NCBI RefSeq assembly: GCF_038003045.1
Contig: NZ_JBBOOK010000001.1
Span: 1,550,001-1,614,000 of the forward strand
Origin: Sporosarcina sp. FSL W7-1349
GTDB lineage: Bacteria; Bacillota; Bacilli; Bacillales_A; Planococcaceae
Direction: 5' to 3'
Length of the DNA stretch: 64,000 bases
In this document: positions 1 through 8,608 of the stretch, piece after piece
Layout of the letters: every line of letters begins with the position of its first letter
Numbering within the stretch: position 1 is the stretch's first letter
Translations under genes and position numbers: made by a program
The notes under the pieces: generated by a model
The model's input: the letters and a program-made list of their open reading frames with translations, nothing else
What the model was told of the DNA's origin: nothing
Databases searched by the model: none

Positions 1-342
1 CTCGTTCAGATCCAAGCCGAGTTCCTTCGCTTTTTCCCATATGCGCTCATATGTGGATTTTTCTTTTACTTGGATGGACAATTCCATATTCTTTTTTGTA
101 GTTTCTTCAATTTCTTTGTTCAGCAATTGCACTTCCTTATTCGTGTCATTGATCTGAGCCTGCGTATGTAAAATCGTTGTTGCACAAAGTACGAGCAGGG
201 AGGCGACAAGCACGAATAAGAATTTTTCCCCGACGGAGAAAATCCGACGGGAAGGCTTTGTCTTCGGTGCGTTTTTCGGTACTTCCGGTGTTTCAAGTTC
301 GCGTACATAGGTTGTCTGAAATTTTCTCTGTTCTAGTGCCAT
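1..342 (-). CDS. ftsL: Cell division protein FtsL (3' end outside window)
   Basis: FtsL is a small bitopic membrane protein that works with DivIC and FtsQ/DivIB in the septal complex. The reading frame starts at an ATG at 342 (MALEQRKFQTTY...) after an AAAGGGG ribosome binding site and is open for 114 codons to the window edge, so nearly all of a typical ~117-residue FtsL is present. A basic cytoplasmic N-terminus (about 1-38) is followed by one membrane segment (FLFVLVASLLVLCATTIL, about 42-60). A charged coiled-coil-like extracytoplasmic part rich in Glu, Lys and Asn follows. It lies 15 bp downstream of rsmH in the conserved order mraZ-rsmH-ftsL, so it should be co-transcribed from the mraZ promoter. 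The family has weak sequence identity, so the call rests on topology plus position. Confidence 0.88.
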   Translation of the reverse strand, partial: MALEQRKFQTTYVRELETPEVPKNAPKTKPSRRIFSVGEKFLFVLVASLLVLCATTILHTQAQINDTNKEVQLLNKEIEETTKKNMELSIQVKEKSTYERIWEKAKELGLDLNE

Positions 343-357
343 TCACCCATTTCCCCT

Positions 358-1290
358 TTACTTTTTTTCTGCAACTCTGAGTTTTGCTGACCTTGCCCTT
401 TTATTTTCTTCTATCTCTTTCTCTGTGGGCACGATCGGCTTCCGTGTGACCAGTTTCAATACCGGCTCCATCCCCTCTGGAATGACTGGCAAGTTCGGTG
501 GTAGATCCGGTAAGGAAGATGCTTCTTTAAAGATTGTTTTGCACAATCGGTCTTCTAATGAATGGAAGGTGATTACACTGATCCGGCCTCCCGGGTTCAG
601 CAATGTGATGGCGTCCGTCAAAGATTGTTCTGCGGCACCCAATTCATCATTGACCGCAATCCGGATTGCTTGGAAGACACGCTTCGCCGGATGTCCACCT
701 GTTCGGCGGGTCGCCGCCGGAATGCCCGATTTGATCAATTCAGCCAGCTCGGTCGTCGTCCGAATCGGTGAGTGCTTGCGCGCCTCCTCGATTTTCCGTG
801 CGATCTGCTTGGAGAATTTCTCTTCCCCATAGCGGAAGAATATACGGACAAGCTCTTCGTAAGGCCATTCGTTGACAATGTCATATGCCGTCAATGGAGC
901 ATCCTGATCCATTCTCATGTCCAACGGGGCATCGTGATGATAGCTGAACCCCCGTTCGGGCGTATCCAGTTGCGGGGACGAAACCCCGAGATCATAGAGG
1001 ATGCCATCCAACCCGTCAACGCCGATCTTCTCCAATTCCGTTTTGAGGTTTCTGAAGTTGGAGTGGATGAATGTCACATTCGGCAAATACTCTCGCAACG
1101 TTTCCTTGGCCGCCTCGATAGCAGTCAAGTCCTGATCGAAACAGATCAGCCTTCCGCCTTCGGCCAGCTGTTTGGCAATCTCACGGCTGTGGCCGGCACC
1201 GCCTAACGTACAATCCACATAAATACCATCGTTTTTTATGTTCAGTCCTTCGACGGCTTCGTGAAGTAATACAGTTGTGTGTTGAAACAT
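358..1290 (-). CDS. rsmH: 16S rRNA (cytosine1402-N4)-methyltransferase
   Basis: RsmH (MraW) uses S-adenosylmethionine to methylate N4 of C1402 in the decoding centre of 16S rRNA. The protein is 310 residues, the usual family length. It begins [16 protein letters not shown] and shows the SAM-binding motif [11 protein letters not shown] (about 25-35). Later come the conserved [13 protein letters not shown] and the C-terminal [10 protein letters not shown] and RSAKLR motifs. It is second in the cluster, about 44 bp after mraZ, with ftsL 15 bp further on. Its expression should follow the MraZ-controlled promoter. Confidence 0.97.
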   Translation of the reverse strand: MFQHTTVLLHEAVEGLNIKNDGIYVDCTLGGAGHSREIAKQLAEGGRLICFDQDLTAIEAAKETLREYLPNVTFIHSNFRNLKTELEKIGVDGLDGILYDLGVSSPQLDTPERGFSYHHDAPLDMRMDQDAPLTAYDIVNEWPYEELVRIFFRYGEEKFSKQIARKIEEARKHSPIRTTTELAELIKSGIPAATRRTGGHPAKRVFQAIRIAVNDELGAAEQSLTDAITLLNPGGRISVITFHSLEDRLCKTIFKEASSLPDLPPNLPVIPEGMEPVLKLVTRKPIVPTEKEIEENKRARSAKLRVAEKK

Positions 1291-1334
1291 TGAAACCGCC
1301 TTCTTTCTAAAAGTTCAACCATACGCTTCTAATT

Positions 1335-1766
1335 TTAAAAATCAAAGTCAATAATATTTTCCGCGATTTCGTTGAAGGATTGTTCGGAGTCCTCATAATA
1401 GTCTTGCCACAAGTCTTTCGACCATACTTCAATCCGGCCGGAAACTCCGAGGACGACGCATTCCTTTTCAATTTTCGCGTATTGCAGCAGGGAGGATGGG
1501 ATGTTGATGCGCCCTTGCTTGTCCAGTTCCACTTCCGTTGCACCGGAAAAGAAAAACCGGGTGAACGCGCGGGCATCTTTTTTTGTAACAGGCAGCGCCT
1601 TCAGCTTTTCTTCCAAGCGCTTCCATTCATCCATCGGGTAGCCAAAGAGGCAATTATCGAGCCCTCTTGTCAATACGAAACCATCCCCGAGATGTTCCCT
1701 GAATTTCGAAGGAACGATCAGGCGGCCCTTTGTATCGACAGTGTGCTGATACTCCCCCATGAACAT
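1335..1766 (-). CDS. mraZ: Transcriptional regulator MraZ
   Basis: MraZ is a DNA-binding protein with two SpoVT/AbrB-like halves that regulates the division and cell-wall cluster. I place the start at the ATG at 1766 ([15 protein letters not shown], the family N-terminus), preceded by GGGGTGAAG; this gives 143 residues. A longer in-frame start at 1811 would add 15 residues that run into the operator region and is less likely. Both DxKGR/DxQGR-type signatures are visible ([12 protein letters not shown] near the N-terminus and [12 protein letters not shown] in the second half). Three GTGG boxes 10 bp apart lie just upstream of the gene, which fits autoregulation. Confidence 0.96.
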   Translation of the reverse strand: MFMGEYQHTVDTKGRLIVPSKFREHLGDGFVLTRGLDNCLFGYPMDEWKRLEEKLKALPVTKKDARAFTRFFFSGATEVELDKQGRINIPSSLLQYAKIEKECVVLGVSGRIEVWSKDLWQDYYEDSEQSFNEIAENIIDFDF

Positions 1767-1795
1767 ACTCTTCACCCCACTATATGAATTTAATG

Positions 1796-1821
1796 TACCA
1801 CATCCCCCCACATTCCTCCAC
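1796..1821 (-). promoter_or_regulatory. MraZ operator: three GTGG boxes at 10-bp spacing
   Basis: On the minus strand three GTGG boxes read GTGGAGGAAT, GTGGGGGGAT and GTGGTA. On the plus strand the CCAC cores sit at 1818-1821, 1808-1811 and 1798-1801, so they share one face of the helix. They lie between the -10 element and the mraZ start. Known MraZ targets are direct repeats of G-rich boxes with this periodicity near the transcription start; that this array is bound here is inferred. Confidence 0.75.
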
Positions 1822-1834
1822 CAGTTTCATGAGA

Positions 1835-1865
1835 ATAATACCGATTACATATCAAAATGTGTCAA
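1835..1865 (-). promoter_or_regulatory. Sigma-A promoter of mraZ-rsmH-ftsL
   Basis: On the minus strand TTGACA (plus-strand 1860-1865) is followed after 19 bp by TATTAT (1835-1840). The spacing is a little long. The MraZ boxes start 14 bp downstream, so bound MraZ could block RNA polymerase. Confidence 0.6.
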
Positions 1866-1894
1866 TAGTACTTCATTCATTGAGATTTCAATGC

Positions 1895-1941
1895 AAAAAA
1901 GAAAACACCCCTGCCCGCATGACTATGCTTGCATGAGTGTT
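1895..1941 (-). terminator. Probable terminator after bshC
   Basis: On the minus strand AACACTCATGC can pair with GCAGGGGTGTT (one mismatch, one G-U pair), followed by TTTTCTTTTTT. It lies between the bshC stop and the mraZ promoter, so it would separate the two units. Confidence 0.5.
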
Positions 1942-2022
1942 CGACATTTTTTTGTATTCCATTACATTCCAGCAACGATGCGACAAGAGCCGCAACTGCG
2001 CCTCGGAAGATGTCACGTTGTG

Positions 2023-3639
2023 TTACAGATAGACGACCTTATGGGAACTGTCGATGGTGAATGGCAGTTTCAATAAATCCTGTATGAGGTACGGCCCATA
2101 TTCGTTCATATAGCCATATGGTGTGTAAACCCGTTCCTGCAAGCCTCCGTTCGGAAACAGCTCGGACTCAAGCAGATCAAATGAACGGAGAACGGCATCA
2201 TTTTTTAGCAGATCGGCTTCTTCTTTCTTATCTTGTAAATAACCGAGCTGTTTTAGATGAAACCCTAGATTTTTGTCGGCCAATTTTTCGACCGTCGGAT
2301 ATTCTTGTCCCAGGTGGGCTGCGATCTTGCCATATTGTTCGGTGAGCAGTCTTTCCGTTTCCACAATAAATGACTCGAATCGCTCATCTGACAAGCTTTC
2401 AATGAATGACTCCCGCGTTTTCCCGACTGCGCCGTTTATCACATCCACTACCGAGAACGATCTCTTCTCCAGTTCTTGGTTGACCTGGGGCGTGACGAGC
2501 GTCATCGACATCCGGGGGACGATGATTGGCATTTTCATACCAAGATGATGGAACGCGTCTTTCAGCACGGCCCAGTAGGCGATTTCTCCGGGTCCGCCAA
2601 CGAATGCCAAAACCGGGAATACCATATCCTGCATCAGCGGACGAGAGGCTACATTATTGCTTAGCAGCCACGGTTCCGTCTCCGCAATGCGAAGCAACTC
2701 CCTTTTCGAGAACCGGATGCCGCTAGCACGGTTTACAAACTCGCCATTTTCCCTGGAAAGAAGGATCCGCCCCGTTTCATGCACATAAAAAAGATGGGCT
2801 GCGTCTTCTTGCGCCATGATCGGTGTCCCGAACCCCTCTCGTTCAAATGCTTGTTCCTTATCGTGGATCAAACGCGCGAGCTCCGGAGAAGTTTCGATGA
2901 ATCGAAGAAAGTATTCCGACTCCAATTGGCGCAGCGCCGGATAAGCCGAATCAATGAATAAGAGCCCCTCCTCCTGGAACAGACCATTCATCAAACGCAC
3001 GAAGAAGCCGGTGAAATTGTCTTCATTTCCCACTGCGGCCAACACTTCATCTAATAATCGCTTCGTGTAGGATGTTTCCCCGAACTTCCCAAAAACCTCC
3101 CGAATAAACGACTCCATCTTCTTCTTGTCATAGGTCGCATCGGAAGCCATCAACTTCAATATATAATTTTCCGGGTATTGGCTTTTCGCAATCCGTCCGC
3201 CTGACTCCGTATAGACATGATTGATTTCATTCAGGTCGTGGTCTTCGCCTGCCACCCAGAATACCGGAACGACCGGGGTTTCAAGCTCCACCCTCTGTTT
3301 CTTCGCGAGAAGGATGACCGTGATCGCTTTATGCACGGAATACAAGGGACCCGTCATGATGCCGGCCTGTTGCCCCCCGATGACGACCGCCGCTTTGTCC
3401 CCCAACTCCGCGATATGGCGGCGGGCGGCTTCCGAGATGCCAAACGGCTCCATGAAGGATTGGATGACCTCCGCCAGCTCCGTCCGGCGATAGGTCCTTC
3501 CAGAAAGCTCCTCCAATCGCTCTGGATAAGCCTCTTGCTTATTTACGTAATCAAAAAATGTATGTACAAATCCGTGATCATGTTGATATGACTGCATCAC
3601 TTTATTTTTTATTGGCAGCGTCATCTCTTGCAATTCCAT
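2023..3639 (-). CDS. bshC: Bacillithiol synthase (cysteine-adding enzyme) BshC
   Basis: BshC performs the last step of bacillithiol synthesis, adding cysteine to glucosaminyl-malate. Bacillithiol is the main low-molecular-weight thiol of Bacillales. The 538-residue product has the family length and begins MELQEMTLPIKNKVM after an AAAGGGG site. Recognisable family segments are VVIGGQQAGIMTGPLYSVHKAITVI (in part), VPVFWVAGEDHDLNEIN and the C-terminal VYTPYGYMNEYGP. It sits just before mraZ, as in B. subtilis, with its own terminator. No bshA or bshB is in this window. Confidence 0.95.
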   Translation of the reverse strand: MELQEMTLPIKNKVMQSYQHDHGFVHTFFDYVNKQEAYPERLEELSGRTYRRTELAEVIQSFMEPFGISEAARRHIAELGDKAAVVIGGQQAGIMTGPLYSVHKAITVILLAKKQRVELETPVVPVFWVAGEDHDLNEINHVYTESGGRIAKSQYPENYILKLMASDATYDKKKMESFIREVFGKFGETSYTKRLLDEVLAAVGNEDNFTGFFVRLMNGLFQEEGLLFIDSAYPALRQLESEYFLRFIETSPELARLIHDKEQAFEREGFGTPIMAQEDAAHLFYVHETGRILLSRENGEFVNRASGIRFSKRELLRIAETEPWLLSNNVASRPLMQDMVFPVLAFVGGPGEIAYWAVLKDAFHHLGMKMPIIVPRMSMTLVTPQVNQELEKRSFSVVDVINGAVGKTRESFIESLSDERFESFIVETERLLTEQYGKIAAHLGQEYPTVEKLADKNLGFHLKQLGYLQDKKEEADLLKNDAVLRSFDLLESELFPNGGLQERVYTPYGYMNEYGPYLIQDLLKLPFTIDSSHKVVYL

Positions 3640-3726
3640 CGTTCAAGCCCCTTTGTAACTAACAGTATGAACCGAGTATAGCATTTCAATCGAACTATTT
3701 GAAAAACAAATGCTTATGGACTCCCA

Positions 3727-4116
3727 CTAGGCGACATACTCGACAATCTTCTTGATGACACCAACGGCGATCAAAATGATATATGCGAAGGAAAGCACGA
3801 GGAAATAGAGACGCCATGCACGCTGCAATACACGAAGGATTTTGAATTCTTTCACCCGAAGCCGTTCGATGATGATGAGAACAATGGCAATCACGAGGGC
3901 AATCCCCGATATGAGCCACCCAGGCCCATCCCCGAATATTGCATGGGCTACGACATAGACAGCAAAAAATAGGAATGGGGTCGTGACATCCGCTGCCCGC
4001 CCCATCATCTTGGCGGGTGCCCTACCCATCTTCCGCATGATTACCACATAGGAGAGCGTGACGATGAGCGGAAAAAGGATGATCGTGCCAAGAAGCCCTG
4101 AGATCACTTCATTCAT
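3727..4116 (-). CDS. DUF3397 family membrane protein
   Basis: This 129-residue hydrophobic protein has about four predicted membrane segments: 6-25, 43-61, 65-85 and 105-125. A basic loop (MRKMGRAPAKMMGR) follows the first. Its start codon overlaps the stop of the upstream reductase gene by 4 bp (ATGA), so the two are probably translationally coupled. The size, topology and position between panE and bshC match DUF3397, a Bacillales family with no established function. No catalytic residues are apparent. Confidence 0.75.
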   Translation of the reverse strand: MNEVISGLLGTIILFPLIVTLSYVVIMRKMGRAPAKMMGRAADVTTPFLFFAVYVVAHAIFGDGPGWLISGIALVIAIVLIIIERLRVKEFKILRVLQRAWRLYFLVLSFAYIILIAVGVIKKIVEYVA

Positions 4117-5015
4117 CGACCTGCCCCTCCCCCATCAACCGCTTTCAACATCCGCTCCAGCGTCTTCAATAAATTCAATGATACATTACGGCTTTCCGCT
4201 TTTCGGATAACCGCGGTCACTATCGTTTCAATTTCCATCGGACGTCCGGCCTGCCGATCCGCCAGCATGGAGGAATGATTGGATGCCGTCTTTTGGCAAA
4301 CGCCGACCACTGCTTCATATGGAAGGAAAGTGCGGAATTCCGGAAAAGCTTCCATCAGTTCCGCATACAATTGCCGGAACAGGGAGGACGCATGACAGTT
4401 GTCGACCAGCTCTCCATTCTTCACTTGCAGCAGGGCGGTCAGTGGATTGATCATGCAGTTGATGAGCACTTTACGCATCAAAATCTGCTCCGCGTCCTCA
4501 TGAAATACAATAGGGAATTGTTCGGTTACTGCGCTATCCAGCAAATGAAAGACATTCCGTTTTCCCCTGCCGACCGCGATTGTCATGGAACCGACGCCGT
4601 TATGGGACACGGTCCGATCATCCAGACGCCCCGCGCCATGCTCGACCGTCGCGAACGCGAACTGTTCCCAATCCGATCCATAGGCAAGTTCCAGATGGGC
4701 AATGCCATTCTGGATGAAAAGGATGGGCCCGGTCACCTTCGTTTCCTTCATTTCGGACAGAATGCCATGCAGCCCGGCAAACTTTGTGCTGACAATCCAA
4801 AGGGCGTCTTTCGGCAACTGTTGGATATCATCCGTTGCGTAAGCGGGGAAAACGGATGCCGTTCCATCCATATTGATCCGCTGAATCCCTTCCCGATTCA
4901 GAGCATCCGCCTGTTCCTTTCTTCTCGTATGGAACGCCACGTCCATAGCAGCTTCTTGCAAATAGGATCCGATCAGCATGCCGATCGATCCTGCACCAGC
5001 GATGACCACCTTCAT
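4113..5015 (-). CDS. panE: 2-dehydropantoate 2-reductase family protein
   Basis: Ketopantoate reductases use NADPH to reduce 2-dehydropantoate to pantoate for coenzyme A synthesis. The 300-residue product has an N-terminal Rossmann motif, MKVVIAGAGSIGMLIG. It also has the conserved ILFIQNGIAH segment and the C-terminal-domain signature RKVLINCMINPLTALLQVKNGEL (in part), with the catalytic-type Lys in RKVLIN. The neighbour order matches ylbQ of B. subtilis. Alternative KPR-family members act on other 2-keto acids, so the substrate is inferred. The start is an ATG after a GGGGGATGG-type site. An unusual pair of overlapping hairpins lies directly upstream. Confidence 0.88.
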   Translation of the reverse strand: MKVVIAGAGSIGMLIGSYLQEAAMDVAFHTRRKEQADALNREGIQRINMDGTASVFPAYATDDIQQLPKDALWIVSTKFAGLHGILSEMKETKVTGPILFIQNGIAHLELAYGSDWEQFAFATVEHGAGRLDDRTVSHNGVGSMTIAVGRGKRNVFHLLDSAVTEQFPIVFHEDAEQILMRKVLINCMINPLTALLQVKNGELVDNCHASSLFRQLYAELMEAFPEFRTFLPYEAVVGVCQKTASNHSSMLADRQAGRPMEIETIVTAVIRKAESRNVSLNLLKTLERMLKAVDGGGAGR

Positions 5016-5052
5016 TCGGCCATCCCCCTTTCATGATGATAATCCGCCGGAA

Positions 5053-5120
5053 GGCTTTTACTTGAATTCGCAATAACCTTTGCGGATTCAAGTAAAAGCC
5101 CGCCGGAATCCAGGCGGGCC
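5053..5120 (-). terminator. Overlapping inverted repeats between the carboxylase operon and panE
   Basis: Two helices share bases. On the minus strand the first (GCCCGCC/GGCGGGC, plus-strand 5113-5119 and 5098-5104) is followed by TTTTACTT and looks like the terminator of the carboxylase operon. The second is longer: a perfect 15-bp stem, 5053-5067 with 5086-5100, plus inner CGCAA/TTGCG. It uses the GGC that closes the first helix, so both cannot form fully at once. Confidence 0.65.
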
Positions 5121-5137
5121 TTGTTTCCACTATTTGA

Positions 5138-6688
5138 TTATACAGGATATACCGGGTGTTTTCTCGGTGGTTGTGGAATATCTTTCGTGCTATAAAGACG
5201 GAAGCGATCCGCCAGCACTTCACGCAAGCTGGAAGGAGCCACGATTTCGTCGATAATCATCTCGGAAGCCAATTTATAAATATCGATTTCCTCTTTATAC
5301 TCCTTGTGCTTTTCCTGAACGAACGCCAAACGCTCTTTCGGATCTTCAATCGCTTCGATTTTATTGGAATACACCGCGTTGACCGCCGCCTCCGGACCCA
5401 TGACCGCAATTTGGGCAGTCGGCAGGGCAATGCAGACATCCGGCTCGAACGCAGGGCCGGCCATCGCGTAAAGACCTGCTCCATACGCTTTGCGCACGAC
5501 GACGGAAATCTTCGGAACAGTTGCCGAACTCATTGCCATGATCATTTTTGCGCCATGACGGATGATTCCTGCGCGCTCGACTTTTGTACCGATCATGAAG
5601 CCTGGCACGTCTGCCAAGAATAGAAGCGGAATTGAGAACGCATCACAAAGATTGATGAATTTCGCCATCTTATCCGCAGAGTCCACGAACAGGACGCCGC
5701 CTTTCACCTTCGGCTGGTTCGCAATGATCCCGACAGGCTGCCCTTCGATCCGCGCAATGCCGGTGATTACTTCTGCCGCAAACAGTTTCTTAATTTCAAA
5801 GAAGCTGCCTTCGTCGATCAATGCATCGATCGCTTCATACATATCGAATGGCGCATTCTGGTTTTCCGGAATGATCGCTTCCAAAGGACGACCCGCCTTT
5901 GCAGCGACCGTTTCTTTCAAGGCCGGCATCTCTGTGAAGTTGGCTGGGAAATACTCAAGATAACGGCGAGCCTCGGCAATCGCTTCCTCTTCATTCGCCG
6001 CCAACACATCACCGACTCCGCTAACGGAACAGTGCATGCGCGCTCCACCCATCTCTTCGAGCGTCACCTTTTCGCCGATCACTTTCTCTGCCATCCGCGG
6101 AGAGCCCAAATACATCGAGGCGTTTCCGTCTACCATGATGACGATGTCGCAGAATGCCGGGATATACGCTCCACCCGCCGCAGACGGTCCGAAAAGGATG
6201 CAGACCTGAGGAATGAAACCGGATAACCGCACTTGATTATGGAAAATCCGGCCCGCTCCCCGACGATTCGGGAACATATCCAACTGATCCGTGATGCGCG
6301 CTCCTGCCGAATCGACGAGGTAGAGCATCGGAACCCGGTTCTTCTCCGCAATTTCCTGGATACGGATGATTTTTTCAACGGTACGGGCTCCCCACGATCC
6401 CGCTTTCACCGTCGAATCGTTCGCCATGACGCAAACGGTCTGCCCGTTCACTTTCCCCATTGCCGTGACGACGCCATCCGCCGGCAGATCCCCCGCTTCA
6501 CAATTTGCGAAGCGGCCGTCTTCCGTATACTCGCCATCATCGAATAATAAACGCAGACGATCGCGGACGAATATTTTATTTTGCTTCTTCAGACTTTCAT
6601 GATACTTAGGATGCCCCCCGGCAAAGATCTGCTTCAGCTGTTCTTCCAATTTCTCGTTGTATGCCGGTTGCTCTGTCACTTTCGTCAT
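5138..6688 (-). CDS. Acyl-CoA carboxylase, carboxyltransferase subunit
   Basis: This subunit transfers the carboxyl group from carboxybiotin to an acyl-CoA. The 516-residue protein contains both crotonase-fold halves of a PccB/MccB-type enzyme. The N-terminal half has MLYLVDSAGARI and GPSAAGGAYIPAFCD; the C-terminal half has LFLADVPGFMIGTKVE and the YGAGLYAMAGPAFEPD segment. It is the last gene of a unit with a biotin carrier and a biotin carboxylase, so a complete carboxylase is encoded. B. subtilis yngE-yngHB-yngHA is a comparable three-gene set. Acetyl-, propionyl- and methylcrotonyl-CoA enzymes look alike here; the fused halves and nearby enoyl-CoA hydratase favour a branched-chain or propionyl-type substrate, which is inference. 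Confidence 0.9.
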   Translation of the reverse strand: MTKVTEQPAYNEKLEEQLKQIFAGGHPKYHESLKKQNKIFVRDRLRLLFDDGEYTEDGRFANCEAGDLPADGVVTAMGKVNGQTVCVMANDSTVKAGSWGARTVEKIIRIQEIAEKNRVPMLYLVDSAGARITDQLDMFPNRRGAGRIFHNQVRLSGFIPQVCILFGPSAAGGAYIPAFCDIVIMVDGNASMYLGSPRMAEKVIGEKVTLEEMGGARMHCSVSGVGDVLAANEEEAIAEARRYLEYFPANFTEMPALKETVAAKAGRPLEAIIPENQNAPFDMYEAIDALIDEGSFFEIKKLFAAEVITGIARIEGQPVGIIANQPKVKGGVLFVDSADKMAKFINLCDAFSIPLLFLADVPGFMIGTKVERAGIIRHGAKMIMAMSSATVPKISVVVRKAYGAGLYAMAGPAFEPDVCIALPTAQIAVMGPEAAVNAVYSNKIEAIEDPKERLAFVQEKHKEYKEEIDIYKLASEMIIDEIVAPSSLREVLADRFRLYSTKDIPQPPRKHPVYPV

Positions 6689-6795
6689 ATCGATAAACCC
6701 CTTTCATTCAAATGTTTCCCCATGATGCCATTCCCTTACATCAATTACGCTGACACATTCTTACCTTGGATCAGAGTGTTCTATATGGATTCTTA

Positions 6796-7011
6796 TTACG
6801 CCTCAATTGTCAGAAGAACGTCTTCTTCATTGACGAAATCGCCGACTTGGACTTGAATAGATGCCACTTTGCCAGCCGTTTCCGCTTCCACCGGAATCTC
6901 CATTTTCATAGACTCCAAGACAAGGACGACTTGTCCTACTGTCACTTCTTCCCCTTCTGATACGTTCACTGTAAAGACGGTCCCCGCCATTGATGATTTC
7001 AATTCTGCCAT
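6796..7011 (-). CDS. Biotin carrier protein (biotinyl/lipoyl attachment domain)
   Basis: This 71-residue protein is a stand-alone biotinyl domain. It begins MAELKSSMAGTV and carries ESMKMEIP, in which Lys36 is the expected biotinylation site. The rest follows the usual beta-hairpin pattern, ending DFVNEEDVLLTIEA. I chose the ATG at 7011, whose A is shared with the TAA stop of the biotin carboxylase gene (TAATG overlap), indicating coupled translation. It would shuttle carboxybiotin between the carboxylase upstream and the carboxyltransferase downstream. The free-standing minimal domain resembles B. subtilis yngHB. Confidence 0.93.
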   Translation of the reverse strand: MAELKSSMAGTVFTVNVSEGEEVTVGQVVLVLESMKMEIPVEAETAGKVASIQVQVGDFVNEEDVLLTIEA

Positions 7012-8369
7012 TATTGTACACTCTCCTTTTGTTTTTCCAACCAACCCGGCAACACGGCCGTTGTATAATCACCCGCTTGGAATTCCTCGGACTGAAGAAA
7101 CGCGGTGAATAACGGAATATTCGTTTTCAGACCTTCAATTTCGACCTCATTCAAAAACGCTTGTGATTTCGCAATTGCCTCTTCACGAGTCGAAGCGTGG
7201 ACGATCACTTTCGCGATGAGCGGATCATAGAAAGGTGTCACTTTCCCGCCCTCCACATATCCGGAGTCAATTCGGACATTATCCTGGCCCTTCCAGTCCA
7301 ATTTGTTGATTGGCCCTGGAGAAGGCATGAATTTGACCGGGTCTTCCGCGTAGATACGGTATTCAATCGCATGTCCTGTCGATGTGATTTCTTGTTGTTT
7401 TTTCACAGGAAGTTCGTTGCCCTTTGCCACTTCCAACTGCCATTCAACGAGATCGTAGCCCGTCACTTTTTCCGTGACCGGGTGCTCGACTTGCAGCCTT
7501 GTATTCATCTCTAGAAAATAGAAATCATTGTTTTCATCGACTATGAACTCGACTGTTCCAGCGTTTTTATAGGACACTGCCTGGGCAGCATCGACTGCCG
7601 CCTGATGAAGCCGGTTTCTCGCATCCTCCGGTAAATGCGGAGAAGGAGATTCCTCGATCACTTTCTGATTACGCCTTTGAACCGAACAGTTCCGTTCGAA
7701 AAGATGGACAATATTACCATGTTCGTCCCCGAATATTTGTACTTCGATATGCCGGGCATTCGCGATGAACTTTTCAAGAAACACGACATCATCCCCGAAA
7801 TACGCCTTCGCACGTGTTTTTACCGATTGAAAATGTTGAGTGAGTGCTTGCTCATCTTCGCAGCGCACCATGCCGATTCCCCCACCGCCGGCACTCGCCT
7901 TCAACATAATCGGATAACCGATTTCTGCGGCTGCTTGAATGGCTTCTTCCACCGTCGCCACGCCTTCGTCGGTTCCCGGGACAACGGGCACCCCTGCCTG
8001 TTGCATCGTAACGCGCGAGCCGATCTTATCCCCCATTTTATCGATCGTATCGGCGTCCGGTCCGATGAATGTAATCCCTGCTTGCTCCGCCTTGCGGGCA
8101 AACTCGGAGTTTTCCGATAAGAGACCATACCCAGGATGAATCGCTTTAGCGCCTGTCCGGATAGCGATATCAATAATGTCATCCGCTTTCAAGTACGACT
8201 GCTGCACTTGGGCAGGTCCTAGCAGAAAGGCTTCATCCGCTTCTTGGACAAAAGGCATTTCGCTATCCGCCTCCGAATAGACCGCCACTGTTTCGATCCC
8301 GAGACGTTTACATGTCCGGATGATTCTGAGTGCAATTTCCCCACGATTTGCAATCAATATTTTATCCAT
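7011..8369 (-). CDS. Biotin carboxylase subunit
   Basis: Biotin carboxylase uses ATP and bicarbonate to carboxylate the biotin on the carrier protein. The 452-residue product shows the full family pattern: MDKILIANRGEIALRIIRTC, an ATP-grasp glycine loop (LKASAGGGGIGM), the VEVQIFGD-type strand seen here as HIEVQIFGDEHG, NCSVQRRNQKVIEE, and the catalytic MNTRLQVEHPVTE. It is the first gene of the carboxylase unit and overlaps the carrier gene by 1 bp. Its sequence is distinct from the biotin-carboxylase domain of the pyruvate carboxylase at 32.9-36.3 kb. No pyridoxal or thiamine-type leader is visible upstream. Confidence 0.93.
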   Translation of the reverse strand: MDKILIANRGEIALRIIRTCKRLGIETVAVYSEADSEMPFVQEADEAFLLGPAQVQQSYLKADDIIDIAIRTGAKAIHPGYGLLSENSEFARKAEQAGITFIGPDADTIDKMGDKIGSRVTMQQAGVPVVPGTDEGVATVEEAIQAAAEIGYPIMLKASAGGGGIGMVRCEDEQALTQHFQSVKTRAKAYFGDDVVFLEKFIANARHIEVQIFGDEHGNIVHLFERNCSVQRRNQKVIEESPSPHLPEDARNRLHQAAVDAAQAVSYKNAGTVEFIVDENNDFYFLEMNTRLQVEHPVTEKVTGYDLVEWQLEVAKGNELPVKKQQEITSTGHAIEYRIYAEDPVKFMPSPGPINKLDWKGQDNVRIDSGYVEGGKVTPFYDPLIAKVIVHASTREEAIAKSQAFLNEVEIEGLKTNIPLFTAFLQSEEFQAGDYTTAVLPGWLEKQKESVQ

Positions 8370-8490
8370 AGTAAATCCCCCATTTCGTTTACTAGTGAAC
8401 TTTCTCTTCCCCCTTTAGTTTATACGATGACTGAAACCGTTTTCAACCTCTGTATGAAAATATTTCGGAAGAGTCAATCATCAAACTATG

Positions 8491-8516
8491 AAAAACCTTG
8501 ATTTTACAAGGTTTTT
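8491..8516 (-). terminator. Hairpin terminator after enoyl-CoA hydratase
   Basis: A 10-bp stem AAAAACCTTG/CAAGGTTTTT with a 6-nt loop lies about 90 bp beyond the hydratase stop. The A/T ends could serve as a T-tract on either strand. Confidence 0.6.
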
Positions 8517-8608
8517 AGGTTTTTTAAAAGTTAGAATATTTTAATGGAACTTGTCTGAATTTGATTCAAAAAATGGAATACATCTGGAATGGAAAGTTCA
8601 GTTGTAAA

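Noticed and set aside
1767..1811. Upstream in-frame start for mraZ
   Set aside because: It would add 15 residues without family similarity and run through the operator; the ATG at 1766 has the ribosome binding site and the family N-terminus.
5053..5100. Ends of an insertion sequence
   Set aside because: The inverted repeats are only 18 bp apart with no transposase, so they are a hairpin and not IS ends.
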